Of a DNA stretch of 64,000 nt, positions 29,918 to 38,721 are shown in pieces. The notes beneath the pieces were generated by a model that saw only the letters and a program-made list of their open reading frames with translations, made no database searches and was not told the DNA's origin. The translations under genes and the position numbers were made by a program. Positions within the stretch are counted from its first letter, which is position 1; each line of letters starts with the position of its first letter. This stretch comes from UBA868 sp016776875 (GTDB lineage: Bacteria; Pseudomonadota; Gammaproteobacteria; Arenicellales; UBA868): positions 1,612,001 to 1,676,000 of the forward strand of contig CP179198.1 in NCBI GenBank assembly GCA_051201585.1. The letters are read 5' to 3'.

Positions 29918-30682
29918 TTGCCACGCTCATCCCGCCTCAAGATCAAGGAATCATTAATAGACGCATCATGTGTTGTCTTTGATAAGGATGGCACATTAAT
30001 TGACTTCCATAAAATATGGGGGCCGAGACTGATGCGCGGCACTGACAAACTTGTCCGGGAATTGAGTCTTTCAAATGAATTTTACGATGATCTTTATCGT
30101 GCTCTTGGTTTTGACGATAAAACAGGCGTCACGGACGGCCAAGGCCCGCTCGCGACTGCTCCTTTAGATCAGTTTGCCACCATTGTCGCAAATGTCGTTT
30201 TCCAACATGGCATTTCGTGGGACAGCGCGTGTGAATTAACAGACGACTTCATGGTGAGTGAAATGACGGCCGGGCCGCGGCCGGAAGAGCTGATTCCACG
30301 CGGGAACATTAAGCAATCACTTTCTCGACTTTACGATGCTGGATTGACGTTAACTGTTGCCACTACCGACAATCGTGTAGCCACGCAATCCGCGTTGGAT
30401 GCGCTCCGGATTGATCATTTTTTTTCAGACATCCGATGCGGTGATGATGTAGGGCCTGTAAAACCCGACGTGGCCGTACTCGAAAGCATCGCGACCGGCC
30501 AGCGATGTCGAATCGATCAAATCGTGATGGTGGGGGATACAGTCAGCGATCTTATGATGGCCAAGAATGCCGGCGCCAAATGTTGCGTTGGTATTCTGGG
30601 TGGCGCAGGAAGCGCAGATCAACTTCTAGGCTTCGCAGATTTTCTGATCGAAGATATTGGAGAAATTCAACCAGACTTCTAG
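29918..30682 (+). CDS. HAD-superfamily phosphatase
   Basis: Cytoplasmic HAD hydrolase of 254 residues, phosphoglycolate-phosphatase-like. Motif I is VVFDKDGTLIDF with the nucleophile Asp, motif II is the Thr in TVATTDN, and motif III/IV is KPDVAVLES followed by VMVGDTVSDLMMAKNAG. The cap is helical (residues about 45-125). The start is TTG at 29918 by the track; the first internal methionine is too far in. Substrate unknown. It converges with the tyrosine phosphatase gene. Confidence 0.82.
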   Translation: MPRSSRLKIKESLIDASCVVFDKDGTLIDFHKIWGPRLMRGTDKLVRELSLSNEFYDDLYRALGFDDKTGVTDGQGPLATAPLDQFATIVANVVFQHGISWDSACELTDDFMVSEMTAGPRPEELIPRGNIKQSLSRLYDAGLTLTVATTDNRVATQSALDALRIDHFFSDIRCGDDVGPVKPDVAVLESIATGQRCRIDQIVMVGDTVSDLMMAKNAGAKCCVGILGGAGSADQLLGFADFLIEDIGEIQPDF

Positions 30683-30686
30683 GCAG

Positions 30687-31241
30687 CTACTTCAGGCTTT
30701 TTAAGAAATTTTCTTGAGCCTTGCTTTCTACAGTGCCTGGCCGGACCGCCCGTACCATACTAATCGCAATATCAGGCGGGTTGCCAGACATAATCAACAA
30801 CCGCGCGGCAAGCGTGCCGGTTCTGCCAAGGCCTGCTGCACAATGAAACAGCAAACGCTGACCCTCATTCAACGCCGAAAACCATTCATTAATCTCTGTT
30901 TCATTTTGATCTGAAGCTTTTGGTGCGCTGAGGTCTTGCAGCGGCCAATGCTGCCACTTAAATTCAGCACTGAACGTTTCAGGCAGCTCGGAAACGCCAA
31001 GATGATTAAATTCATGCGCTTCAACGAGAGAAATAACCTGATCGGGCCGCCAATCCCGGATGAGCATTAAATCTTCATCAAGATTGCGTGACCGGGCGAC
31101 GCCATCATTATGATGTTCAATTCGCCCGGGACAGCAGCACATACCAATCATGCCCGATGTTTTCCCCACGGGCAGGCTGTCAATCTCTAATGGCGCGCCA
31201 GGGTTTTGCAAAGCGTCAGCCGTTCCGGATCGAGCTACCAC
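30687..31241 (-). CDS. Dual-specificity/tyrosine phosphatase-like protein
   Basis: Cysteine phosphatase of about 184 residues. The active-site P-loop is complete: HCAAGLGRTGT (HCxxGxGRTG), with an upstream general-acid loop candidate in WPLQDLSAPK. The N-terminal PLEIDSLPVG and GMCCCPGR segment resembles the CDKN3-like group of bacterial and eukaryotic phosphatases. The start is uncertain: GTG 31241 or TTG 31268, both slightly overlapping gloA. It is the last gene of the phosphonate-transporter/gloA operon, which gives no known reason for a phosphatase. Confidence 0.8.
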   Translation of the reverse strand: MVARSGTADALQNPGAPLEIDSLPVGKTSGMIGMCCCPGRIEHHNDGVARSRNLDEDLMLIRDWRPDQVISLVEAHEFNHLGVSELPETFSAEFKWQHWPLQDLSAPKASDQNETEINEWFSALNEGQRLLFHCAAGLGRTGTLAARLLIMSGNPPDIAISMVRAVRPGTVESKAQENFLKSLK

Positions 31242-31654
31242 GAGCCCGTATTTGGCATCGACGACCAAGGAGCCGCGGGGTCGAGCGCATCTCCCCGCTG
31301 CAAAAGTTCAATAGAGATCCCGTCGGGAGAGCGAACGAATGCCATCCGTCCGTCTCTCGGCGGCCGGTTTATCGTCACACCTTTATCCATCAACTTTTGG
31401 CAAATACCATAGATATCATCAACGGCATAAGCGAGATGCCCGAAGTTGCGTCCGCCGCTATAGCTCTCGGGATCCCAGTTATAGGTTAACTCCACTTGAG
31501 CATCATGATCATCAGGCGCCGCCAAAAACACATTGGTAAATCGACCTTGCTCTGACTCATACCTTCGGATTTCCTGAAGCCCAAGACCATCACAATAAAA
31601 ATCGAGCGCCTCATCAATATTAGACACTCTTACCATCGTGTGAAGATATTTCAC
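31235..31654 (-). CDS. gloA: Lactoylglutathione lyase (glyoxalase I)
   Basis: 139-residue VOC enzyme that isomerises the methylglyoxal-glutathione hemithioacetal. The four metal ligands of the nickel-type enzyme are visible: His5 in LHTMVRV, Glu in AQVELTYNW, His in NFGHLAYAVDD and Glu in GISIELLQR. Length and order match E. coli GloA. It starts 14 bases after the ABC permease stop, so it should be cotranscribed with the phosphonate importer. Confidence 0.93.
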   Translation of the reverse strand: MKYLHTMVRVSNIDEALDFYCDGLGLQEIRRYESEQGRFTNVFLAAPDDHDAQVELTYNWDPESYSGGRNFGHLAYAVDDIYGICQKLMDKGVTINRPPRDGRMAFVRSPDGISIELLQRGDALDPAAPWSSMPNTGSW

Positions 31655-31668
31655 GTCCTGCTCCCTAT

Positions 31669-33387
31669 TCAGTTTTCAATCGACCGGCGCCATGCCTGCG
31701 TCTTTGCCTCTATTCCACGGCTTAAAAAGTAATGCAGAATCTTAACGCCTGCCGCCGTGTAAAAAATCATCATGCCCATTGCAGCCGCCGGCGCGATGTC
31801 CCCGGCATCATCCATGTTCAGGACCGCGACCGAGGCCAGGGTAGTATGCGGGGAGTATAGAAATACGACGGCAGAAACCGTTGTCATTGCGTTCACAAAC
31901 AAGTAGATGCTGATATCTAGAATCGCGGGCGTACAGACTGGCACCGTTACCCGAAAAAAAGTTCGATAAAAAGGTTGTTTAAGTGACGCCGCTACTGATT
32001 CAAATTGCGCATCCATCTGTTTTAGCGCCGTCGTCGCGGTTAAATGGCTCACCGTATAGAAATGCGTAATGGTACTGATGACCAAAATCGCCATGGTGTG
32101 ATACAGCACATTAAGGGGATTCGAAGGCATATTGAAAAAGAAAATATAAGCAAGCCCCAAGACCAGACCAGGAACCGCCATAGGCAACATCGCCAGGAAC
32201 TGGAATGCGCCCCTGATCACGCCCAGACCTTTCCCCTTCTCTACAAGATATGCCCCGTAGAACACAATAAGGGTTCCAAAAACTGCAGTGTAAGAAGCCA
32301 TCTCGATTGAATTGAAATAACTATCCCAGCCGCCACCGTCCATCAGGTCAAATTGATAGTTACTTAATCCAAGGGACAGGTTATACGGGAAAAATTTAAA
32401 AAGTGCCGCAAACTGACACATGCCCAGGATGCCCAGAATAAAGAAACTGACCACAAGGGCATAGGCGAGCATACCGTTGTCAAACCGCCGACTGGGTTTG
32501 GGTTCAAGCGCAACCGCTCGGGAAGACAAAAGGGCGACCTGCTTTTTTTGAACCAATCGATCTACAAAAAATGCGAGCGCGGCAGGAATGAGCAGTACAA
32601 CCGATACGACAGCGCCCATTTCAAAATTTTGCTGGCCAATTACCTGCTTGTAAATATCTGTGGCCAACACATTAAAGTCGCCTCCAATTACCTTGGGGGC
32701 GCCAAAATCAGTGACCGCCAGGGTAAAAACAACAAAACCCGCGCTGATCAATCCATATCGAACGCCAGGCAGCGTAACGGTAAAAAAGATTCTTGTTGAA
32801 CTCGCCCGCAGTGCCGTTGCCGCTTCATACAATCGTGCATCTGCAATCGACAAAGCGGTGATAATGATAATGAGCGCATGAGGAAGTGTAAAAAACACTT
32901 CTGAAATGATGATGCCAATGGGTCCATAAATTTCATGGCCAAACAGCGCCCAGTTAATAATGCCCTGACGGCCAAATAGATAAATCAGCGCAATTCCCGG
33001 CAGTAGCGATGGCACCAGAATCGGGATCATTGCGATAGTTTTAAAAATCGGCTTACCTGGCATTCGACTCCGTGTAAAGCCGTAAGCGAGAACAAAGGCG
33101 ATCGAAACCGTGATGACGGTCGTAATAAGGCCAACAAATAGGCTATTCTTGATGGAATACACCAGTGAAGGGGTCTTGAAGTAGTCAAAGTAGTTCGAGA
33201 GGCCCACGAATACGCCGTCCGAATTCAGCACACTTTTGGATAGCATGGCGTACAACGGCATCGCTAACGCAACGACCAGATACGCGCCGATGACCAGAAT
33301 AAACAGGCGCATTAACTTGTCGTCCGAACTGGACTTGGCCTTAAGCGGAGCGGCTTTATCGCGCACCTGCACCTCAGTAGCCGCCAT
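31669..33387 (-). CDS. ABC transporter permease, 2-aminoethylphosphonate/iron type
   Basis: Inner-membrane permease of about 572 residues made of two fused permease halves (FbpB-like), with about 12 membrane segments. Each half carries the coupling loop: EAATALRAS near residue 190 and ESVAASLKQPF near 465. The set of binding protein, ATPase and fused permease matches the putative 2-aminoethylphosphonate importers; iron(III) uptake is the main alternative. The ATG overlaps the ATPase stop as TGATG. Confidence 0.85.
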   Translation of the reverse strand: MAATEVQVRDKAAPLKAKSSSDDKLMRLFILVIGAYLVVALAMPLYAMLSKSVLNSDGVFVGLSNYFDYFKTPSLVYSIKNSLFVGLITTVITVSIAFVLAYGFTRSRMPGKPIFKTIAMIPILVPSLLPGIALIYLFGRQGIINWALFGHEIYGPIGIIISEVFFTLPHALIIIITALSIADARLYEAATALRASSTRIFFTVTLPGVRYGLISAGFVVFTLAVTDFGAPKVIGGDFNVLATDIYKQVIGQQNFEMGAVVSVVLLIPAALAFFVDRLVQKKQVALLSSRAVALEPKPSRRFDNGMLAYALVVSFFILGILGMCQFAALFKFFPYNLSLGLSNYQFDLMDGGGWDSYFNSIEMASYTAVFGTLIVFYGAYLVEKGKGLGVIRGAFQFLAMLPMAVPGLVLGLAYIFFFNMPSNPLNVLYHTMAILVISTITHFYTVSHLTATTALKQMDAQFESVAASLKQPFYRTFFRVTVPVCTPAILDISIYLFVNAMTTVSAVVFLYSPHTTLASVAVLNMDDAGDIAPAAAMGMMIFYTAAGVKILHYFLSRGIEAKTQAWRRSIEN

Positions 33388-34463
33388 CACTTACCCTCTT
33401 GATAAGCAAGTATCTTCTCGGACGGTAACCGGAAACCGACATCACCTCCTACCTCAATCACAAAACGAGCAGCGATATCTGTGGAGACATCAGCAAACAG
33501 GGTCGACTCCCATCCCTCCGGCGCTATCGTTACTCTTAAAAACGCACCAAGGTATTCGGCAGAAACAACTTTTCCAAGAACCTTGTCATGGTTGTGTTCA
33601 TCATTTTTCTCAAGAATTTCGACATCCTCCGGACGGATAGCCAATCGGGCAGACTCTCCCTGACCGACGTTGTCCTGTGAGAATTTGAGGACACCCCCCG
33701 GGTGGGTTCCCTGATTGGCAGATGCAATAACCACATTTATAAAATTCATGGTTCCAATAAATTGAGCAACGAATTCTGATGCAGGTGATGCGTAGATCTC
33801 CTCCGGGCTGCCTATTTGCTCAATAATGCCGTGATTCATGACCACGATCCGATCTGCCATCGTCAGCGCCTCCTCCTGATCATGTGTCACCATAATCGTC
33901 GTGACGGCTAAACGTCGTTGAAGGTGTTTTATTTCCTGGCGCAGATGCGTTCGAACTTTGGCGTCCAGTGCCGACAACGGTTCATCCAGCAGCAGTAATC
34001 CCGGTGACGTTGCTAACGCCCTTGCCAGAGCCACGCGCTGTTGTTGTCCACCTGACAACTGAGACGGATATTTTTTTCCCTGATCGGCAAGGTCCACCAG
34101 AGCGAGAAGTTCTTTGACTCGACCTGATACCTCGGAACGAGCCGCACGACGACTCTCGAGACCATAAGCTACATTTTTTTCCACTGTCAGATTAGGAAAT
34201 AACGCGTACGACTGGAAGACGATTCCAAAATCTCGCTCGGCAGGCGGCAAGATAGAAATATCGATTCCGGCTTGTTCTATCCGGCCTTGAGTTTGAATAT
34301 CGAGGCCAGCGATCGCTCTGAGAAGCGTAGTTTTGCCGCAGCCCGAAGGGCCCAGAAAACAGACGAACTCACCCTCAAGAACACTTAAAGAGATGTCTCG
34401 TAATGCCGTGAAACTGCCAAAATTTTTGGTCAGGTTTTCTATTCGAAGAAATGCGTCAGTCAT
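33387..34463 (-). CDS. ABC transporter ATP-binding protein, 2-aminoethylphosphonate type
   Basis: 358-residue importer ATPase. Walker A is GPSGCGKTTLL, the signature is QLSGGQQQRVALARAL, Walker B is LLLLDEPLSALD, and the switch His is in MVTHDQEEAL. The C-terminal TOBE-like domain contains LAIRPEDVEIL. I chose ATG 34463 (GGGG just before it); the longer frame up to 34529 is unlikely because it enters the terminator hairpin. Translationally coupled to the permease. Confidence 0.9.
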   Translation of the reverse strand: MTDAFLRIENLTKNFGSFTALRDISLSVLEGEFVCFLGPSGCGKTTLLRAIAGLDIQTQGRIEQAGIDISILPPAERDFGIVFQSYALFPNLTVEKNVAYGLESRRAARSEVSGRVKELLALVDLADQGKKYPSQLSGGQQQRVALARALATSPGLLLLDEPLSALDAKVRTHLRQEIKHLQRRLAVTTIMVTHDQEEALTMADRIVVMNHGIIEQIGSPEEIYASPASEFVAQFIGTMNFINVVIASANQGTHPGGVLKFSQDNVGQGESARLAIRPEDVEILEKNDEHNHDKVLGKVVSAEYLGAFLRVTIAPEGWESTLFADVSTDIAARFVIEVGGDVGFRLPSEKILAYQEGK

Positions 34464-34528
34464 CCCCCCACTCCATGTAGAACTCAAATTCATTTCACTA
34501 GACTTAGTGATTCGCTTTTTACAACACA

Positions 34529-34577
34529 AAAAAAACGGCTGGCTACCGATCTCTCAGTGACCAGCCGCTTTTTAAAC
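34529..34577 (-). terminator. Intrinsic terminator/attenuator after the binding-protein gene
   Basis: On the minus strand a CGGCTGG / CCAGCCG stem with a long loop is followed by eight T residues. It sits between the binding-protein gene and the ATPase gene, a place where partial termination commonly gives more binding protein than membrane components. Confidence 0.75.
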
Positions 34578-34586
34578 AGCGCGGAA

Positions 34587-35620
34587 CTAGCCTTGGGTTC
34601 AGACTTTGAGTCGTAACGCTTTTGCCATTCAGCAAGAATCCGTTTTCGATTGCTCGCTGCCCATTCAAAATCGTTGTCGATCATAGATTCAGGGATATTG
34701 TCCGGGAAATGCTCCACGGGTTTTGCCAAACGCTGAATGCCAATAACTGCATATCCCTCGTTATACATTTTGTTGGCTTTCTCGCTAACCGACCAATCGG
34801 CCAAAGTCTTGGCTGCGTCTAGATTTTTAGTGCCTTTAATAATTGCCGTTGCTTCCATGTCCCAGCCAATACCCTCGCTCGGGATGATGACCTCAAGGGG
34901 AGCGCCAGAAGCCTTGGACTTGGCGCCACGAAACGCGAACGAGACACCAATTGCCACTTCTCCTCTTGCTGCCTGTTTACACGGCTTTGAACCGGAATGC
35001 GTGTAATGTCCGATATTCTGATGCAACTTATCCATAAATGCCCAACCGCCTTCTTCACCAAAAAGCTGTAACCAGCTCGATACGTCAAGGAAACCTGTTC
35101 CTGACGAGTTCGGATTTGGCATCGCGATATGACCCTTATAAACAGGCTTGGTCAAATCCTGCCAGGACGATGGCATCGGGAGATTATTTTTATCCGCCTC
35201 TACCGTATTGACACAGATTGCGGCTACCCAGGCGTCCATTCCGGTCCAGGTGGGTGGACTGGATTTATCTCTAAACTTCGAATCCAGTGCATCCAATCCT
35301 GCAGGTGCATAAGGCTCAAGCATTCCCTCGCCTTTCATCAGCAATAAACTCGTTGCCGCCAATCCCCACACAATATCTGCCCGCGGATTATTTTTTTCGG
35401 CTAGTAATTTAGCGGTCACGATACCCGTTGAATCCCGAACCCAGTTGATTTTGATATCGGGATGATCCTCATTGAAGCGAGCTGCATATTTCTTGAGATC
35501 TTCCGCTTCAACCGCAGTGTAAACCGTTAAATCTGTAGCAGCGCTCGCACTCGTGGCGAGTCCCATTGCAAGTAACGCGCCGGCAATCACGGATCCACCG
35601 CGGTAAATTGACTTCTTCAT
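34587..35620 (-). CDS. 2-Aminoethylphosphonate-type ABC transporter substrate-binding protein
   Basis: Periplasmic binding protein, about 344 residues, with a Sec signal peptide (residues 1-27, VIAGALLAMGLATSASA). The mature start LTVYTAVEAEDLKKYAARF and WVRDSTGIVTAKLLAEKNNP match the group annotated as 2-aminoethylphosphonate binders, related to iron(III) binders. The open frame runs on to 34490, but the last 30 or so codons read through the terminator; a TAG at 34587-34589 directly after SKSEPK is one base out of frame, so I place the natural end there. TGGAGG ribosome site seven bases before ATG. Confidence 0.85.
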
Positions 35621-35682
35621 ATAATCCTCCAGTTGATATAAAAGGGGCTGCCCCCTGAGAAACGCAACGATAGTTTTATTCT

Positions 35683-35700
35683 GTTACATTATTATGACGC
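35683..35700 (-). promoter_or_regulatory. Candidate Pho box
   Basis: On the minus strand GCGTCATAATAATGTAAC resembles the PhoB consensus of two seven-base repeats spaced by four bases (five of seven in each half), with a TATCGT about ten bases on. It lies 63 bases before the phosphonate binding-protein gene. The match is imperfect. Confidence 0.3.
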
Positions 35701-35711
35701 TGAGTCGATTA

Positions 35712-35740
35712 ATCATAGTGTCTTTAAGTTCCCTAGGCAA
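35712..35740 (-). promoter_or_regulatory. Candidate sigma-70 promoter of the phosphonate importer
   Basis: On the minus strand TTGCCT, a 17-base spacer and TATGAT, about 95 bases upstream of the binding-protein ATG. Spacing is ideal; the -35 box is partial. Confidence 0.45.
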
Positions 35741-35761
35741 TACGAATATTAGATCATCGCT

Positions 35762-35797
35762 AAACCGCATGATTTCTGAAAATCATGCGGTTTTTTT
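35762..35797 (+). terminator. Strong intrinsic terminator in a divergent promoter region
   Basis: A perfect 14-base stem (AAACCGCATGATTT and its complement) with loop CTGA, followed by seven T on the plus strand. It lies upstream of both divergent genes, 62 bases before the DUF47 start, with no gene ending here. It could end a small RNA or act as an attenuator for the phosphate transporter genes. Confidence 0.8.
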
Positions 35798-35858
35798 AAC
35801 GCTTCCGCCTCAAGCAAAAAATTTGTTAAGAATACCCTGATATATATTGGTGCGACCT

Positions 35859-36533
35859 ATGAGTTTTTTTGATTTTTTCAAACGGGAAGCGGGGCTTCTC
35901 CAGACCAGTAAACGAGTTGAGCAGCAAGTAGACGACTTTTTATCTATCGTTGTTGAAGCGGGGCAAGTATTCCGCGAGGCATTTCATGTCTATGTGACCG
36001 CGGGACCTTCGACCACTTTCGAAGCTCAATTTGAAACGATCAATGATCTTGAGCACAAAGGAGATGATCTTCGCAGGGAAATCGAAACTGAGCTTTACGC
36101 GAAAACGCTCATTCCCGATTTACGGAGTGACGTTCTGCAACTTGTTGAAAACATCGATAAGGTCACCAATCTTTACAAGTCTAATTTGTTCCGATTATCT
36201 ATTCAGCGTCCCGAAATTCCTAAAACGCTTCATTCCGAATACGAGCGCTTGGCAGAGGCCGCGGTTGAATGCGCGGATGCACTGATCGAAACGACACGAT
36301 CCTTCTTCAAGGACCACACAGTCGTACGAGACGGTGCAAAGCAAGTCGCCGCGCTCGAGACGCGAGCCGATGAAATTAGCACCCCACTGCTAAGAGATAT
36401 CTTCAACAGTAATCTTGAGCTTGCCCATAAGATGCAGCTAATGTACTTTGTGGAACGATTAGATGCGATTGCAAATCAGGCGGAAGACATCTCTGATCAT
36501 CTGTCTATTAGCGCGATTAAACGGCGCATCTGA
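35859..36533 (+). CDS. DUF47/PhoU-like accessory protein of Pit
   Basis: Cytoplasmic, all-helical protein of 224 residues from ATG 35859 (TTG 35847 possible). FFDFFKREAGLLQTS, NDLEHKGDDLRREIETELY and VERLDAIANQAEDISDHL are DUF47 hallmarks; the acidic ExxxD/DxxxE motifs resemble PhoU metal sites. These proteins are encoded with, and regulate, PiT phosphate carriers, exactly as here (pit starts five bases downstream). Confidence 0.9.
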   Translation: MSFFDFFKREAGLLQTSKRVEQQVDDFLSIVVEAGQVFREAFHVYVTAGPSTTFEAQFETINDLEHKGDDLRREIETELYAKTLIPDLRSDVLQLVENIDKVTNLYKSNLFRLSIQRPEIPKTLHSEYERLAEAAVECADALIETTRSFFKDHTVVRDGAKQVAALETRADEISTPLLRDIFNSNLELAHKMQLMYFVERLDAIANQAEDISDHLSISAIKRRI

Positions 36534-36538
36534 ATTTA

Positions 36539-37582
36539 ATGACAGTTGATCTGTTTACCCTTCTTCTATTGGGAGGCGGCCTCTTTTTAGGATGGGCGCT
36601 GGGCGCGAATGACTCGGCTAATGTTTTTGGCACCGCCGTCGGAACCCGAATGCTCCGTTTCAGGACCGCAGCAATCCTGTGCAGTGGGGGCGTTATTTTG
36701 GGTGCCGTTATCAGCGGAGCGGGCCCCACAGAGACGCTCGGAAAACTCGCGGCAATTAAGTCGGTAGCCGAGGCAAGTGTTGCAAGCGCCTGCGCAGGAT
36801 TGACTGTTCTTTTTATGACCCGAAGAGGGTTGCCAGTGTCGACAAGTCAAGCTGTGGTAGGCGCGTTAATTGGCTGGAACATGTGGAATGGTTTCGACAC
36901 CGATATGGAGGTTGCGAGCAAAATTATGTTGACGTGGGTACTTTGCCCCCTCCTTGCGGCAGGTATTGCAGCCCTGCTCCTTCCAATCACCAGCTTTGCA
37001 ATTCAAAAATCTCGTTTTCATCTCTTTCAACAAGATGCCATCACGCGCTGGGCATTGATCATTGCTGGCGCACTAGGCGCCTACAGTCTGGGCGCGAATA
37101 ACATTGCCAATGTCATGGGTCCATTTGCTCACTCGATCGCATTTCCGGATCTGAACATCTATCAGTCGCTCCACCTTTCGGGATTACAGCAACTTTTCTT
37201 GTTGGGCGGAATCGCGGTGGCAATTGGTGTATTTACCTATTCCCGGCGCGTGATGATGACCGTTGGCAAAGATCTTTTTGAGCTATCTCCAGTTGCAGGC
37301 TGGGTTGTGGTGATGGCGCATTCGATCGTGTTACTGCTTTTTACGTCTAAAGCATTAGCGGAATGGCTTAACGGAGCTGGATTACCTTCGCTCCCCCTAG
37401 TGCCGGTGTCGAGTTCCCAGGCTGTGATCGGCGCAATCCTCGGCATAGGCCTCATAAGGGGGCGTCACGGTATTCGATGGTCGGTGCTGGGCGAGATCGG
37501 ACTTGGGTGGGTGCTTACCCCACTGGTGTCTGGACTCTTTTGCTTCACAGCATTGGCTATCTTAAGGCAATTTAACCCTTAA
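36539..37582 (+). CDS. pit: Inorganic phosphate transporter, PiT family
   Basis: Inner-membrane low-affinity phosphate carrier of 347 residues, about ten membrane segments. The two PiT signatures are visible: GANDSANVFGTAVGTR near residue 22, and GANNIANVMGPFAHS near residue 185 in the inverted second half; VSTSQAVVGALIGW and VSSSQAVIGAILG are the paired helices. Cotranscribed with the DUF47 protein. Faces the phosphonate importer, so the two phosphorus uptake systems share one regulatory region. Confidence 0.92.
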   Translation: MTVDLFTLLLLGGGLFLGWALGANDSANVFGTAVGTRMLRFRTAAILCSGGVILGAVISGAGPTETLGKLAAIKSVAEASVASACAGLTVLFMTRRGLPVSTSQAVVGALIGWNMWNGFDTDMEVASKIMLTWVLCPLLAAGIAALLLPITSFAIQKSRFHLFQQDAITRWALIIAGALGAYSLGANNIANVMGPFAHSIAFPDLNIYQSLHLSGLQQLFLLGGIAVAIGVFTYSRRVMMTVGKDLFELSPVAGWVVVMAHSIVLLLFTSKALAEWLNGAGLPSLPLVPVSSSQAVIGAILGIGLIRGRHGIRWSVLGEIGLGWVLTPLVSGLFCFTALAILRQFNP

Positions 37583-37596
37583 ACTAAAAATGGGGC

Positions 37597-38688
37597 TTAG
37601 GAAACGTCTGAACCGACCTCGCTTCTCTGTTGATAGCGCGCTAGCCCGAGCTCGATAAGTTTATCGATCAGTTCGGGATATCTAATTCCGCTCGCCTCCC
37701 ACAATCGAGGATACATGCTAATTGGCGTAAATCCCGGCATGGTATTGATCTCGTTAATCACAATCTCGCCTGATGGCGACATTAAAAAATCAACTCTTGA
37801 AAGTCCCGCACCGTCGACCGCCCTAAATGCCTCAATAGACATTTCTTTAATTTTTTCCGAGATGGACTCAGGTAGATCTGCCGGCACAATCAACTGGGAG
37901 CGATCATCCAGATACTTGGTCGAGTAGTCATAAAACTCCGCTCCCGGAACAATCTCACCAATAATAGACGCTCGCGGACACTCGTTTCCAAGTACGGCAC
38001 ATTCGAGCTCTCGCGCGAGTTCAACAGAACGTTCCACCATGATTTTTATATCGTAACAAGCGGCTTTATCAATCGCCTTCTCAAGGGAATCCCGATCAGC
38101 GACTTTTGAGATGCCGATACTCGATCCAAGATTCACCGGCTTGACGAATACCGGATATTCCAGCGTATCTTCAATCTCTTCTATTATCTGACTCGCATGG
38201 GATTGCCAACGGCTTTTAGAAACGACCAAATAATCAGTTTGCGCAAGACCTTTTGCCATGAAAACGGCTCTTGCTAATTCTTTATCCATGCCGACTGCAG
38301 AAGCCGCGACGCCGGCGCCGACATAAGGCAAGCCGGCAAGCTCGAGCAAGCCTTGTACTGTGCCGTCCTCCCCGTTTGGGCCGTGCAACAACGGAAACAC
38401 AATATCAAAGACTTCATCAACCGGGCGACCATTATCCGATCGAATAAGCGCTCCCGAGTCTATTGCCAAGTGGACTGATGTCATTTTTTTAGGCGAGACC
38501 GCCTGACAGTCAAGCGCGTCATACCCGCTCTCGCTTAGGCACCATTGTCCGGAGCGACTGATCCCCACCGGCAACACGTCATATCGATTCGGGTCAATCG
38601 CCGCGCGAACCGATCGCGCAGAGATCACTGACACTTCATGCTCAGCGGACTGCCCGCCAAATAATAATAGGACTTTTAATTTTTTCAC
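37597..38688 (-). CDS. ddl: D-alanine-D-alanine ligase
   Basis: ATP-grasp ligase of 363 residues, DdlA-like in length, making the D-Ala-D-Ala terminus of peptidoglycan precursors in the cytoplasm. LLFGGQSAEHEVSVISA is the N-terminal motif, PLLHGPNGEDGTVQGLLEL the first substrate loop, PVFVKPVNLGSSIGISKV the ATP-binding segment, and VINEINTMPGFT the Mg2+/D-Ala site. It follows the aminotransferase gene by 33 bases; together they could supply and join D-Ala. It is not within a dcw cell-division cluster here. Confidence 0.94.
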   Translation of the reverse strand: MKKLKVLLLFGGQSAEHEVSVISARSVRAAIDPNRYDVLPVGISRSGQWCLSESGYDALDCQAVSPKKMTSVHLAIDSGALIRSDNGRPVDEVFDIVFPLLHGPNGEDGTVQGLLELAGLPYVGAGVAASAVGMDKELARAVFMAKGLAQTDYLVVSKSRWQSHASQIIEEIEDTLEYPVFVKPVNLGSSIGISKVADRDSLEKAIDKAACYDIKIMVERSVELARELECAVLGNECPRASIIGEIVPGAEFYDYSTKYLDDRSQLIVPADLPESISEKIKEMSIEAFRAVDGAGLSRVDFLMSPSGEIVINEINTMPGFTPISMYPRLWEASGIRYPELIDKLIELGLARYQQRSEVGSDVS

Positions 38689-38721
38689 TAAAATTCCGGC
38701 TATGTAGTCACGCGACTTTAT

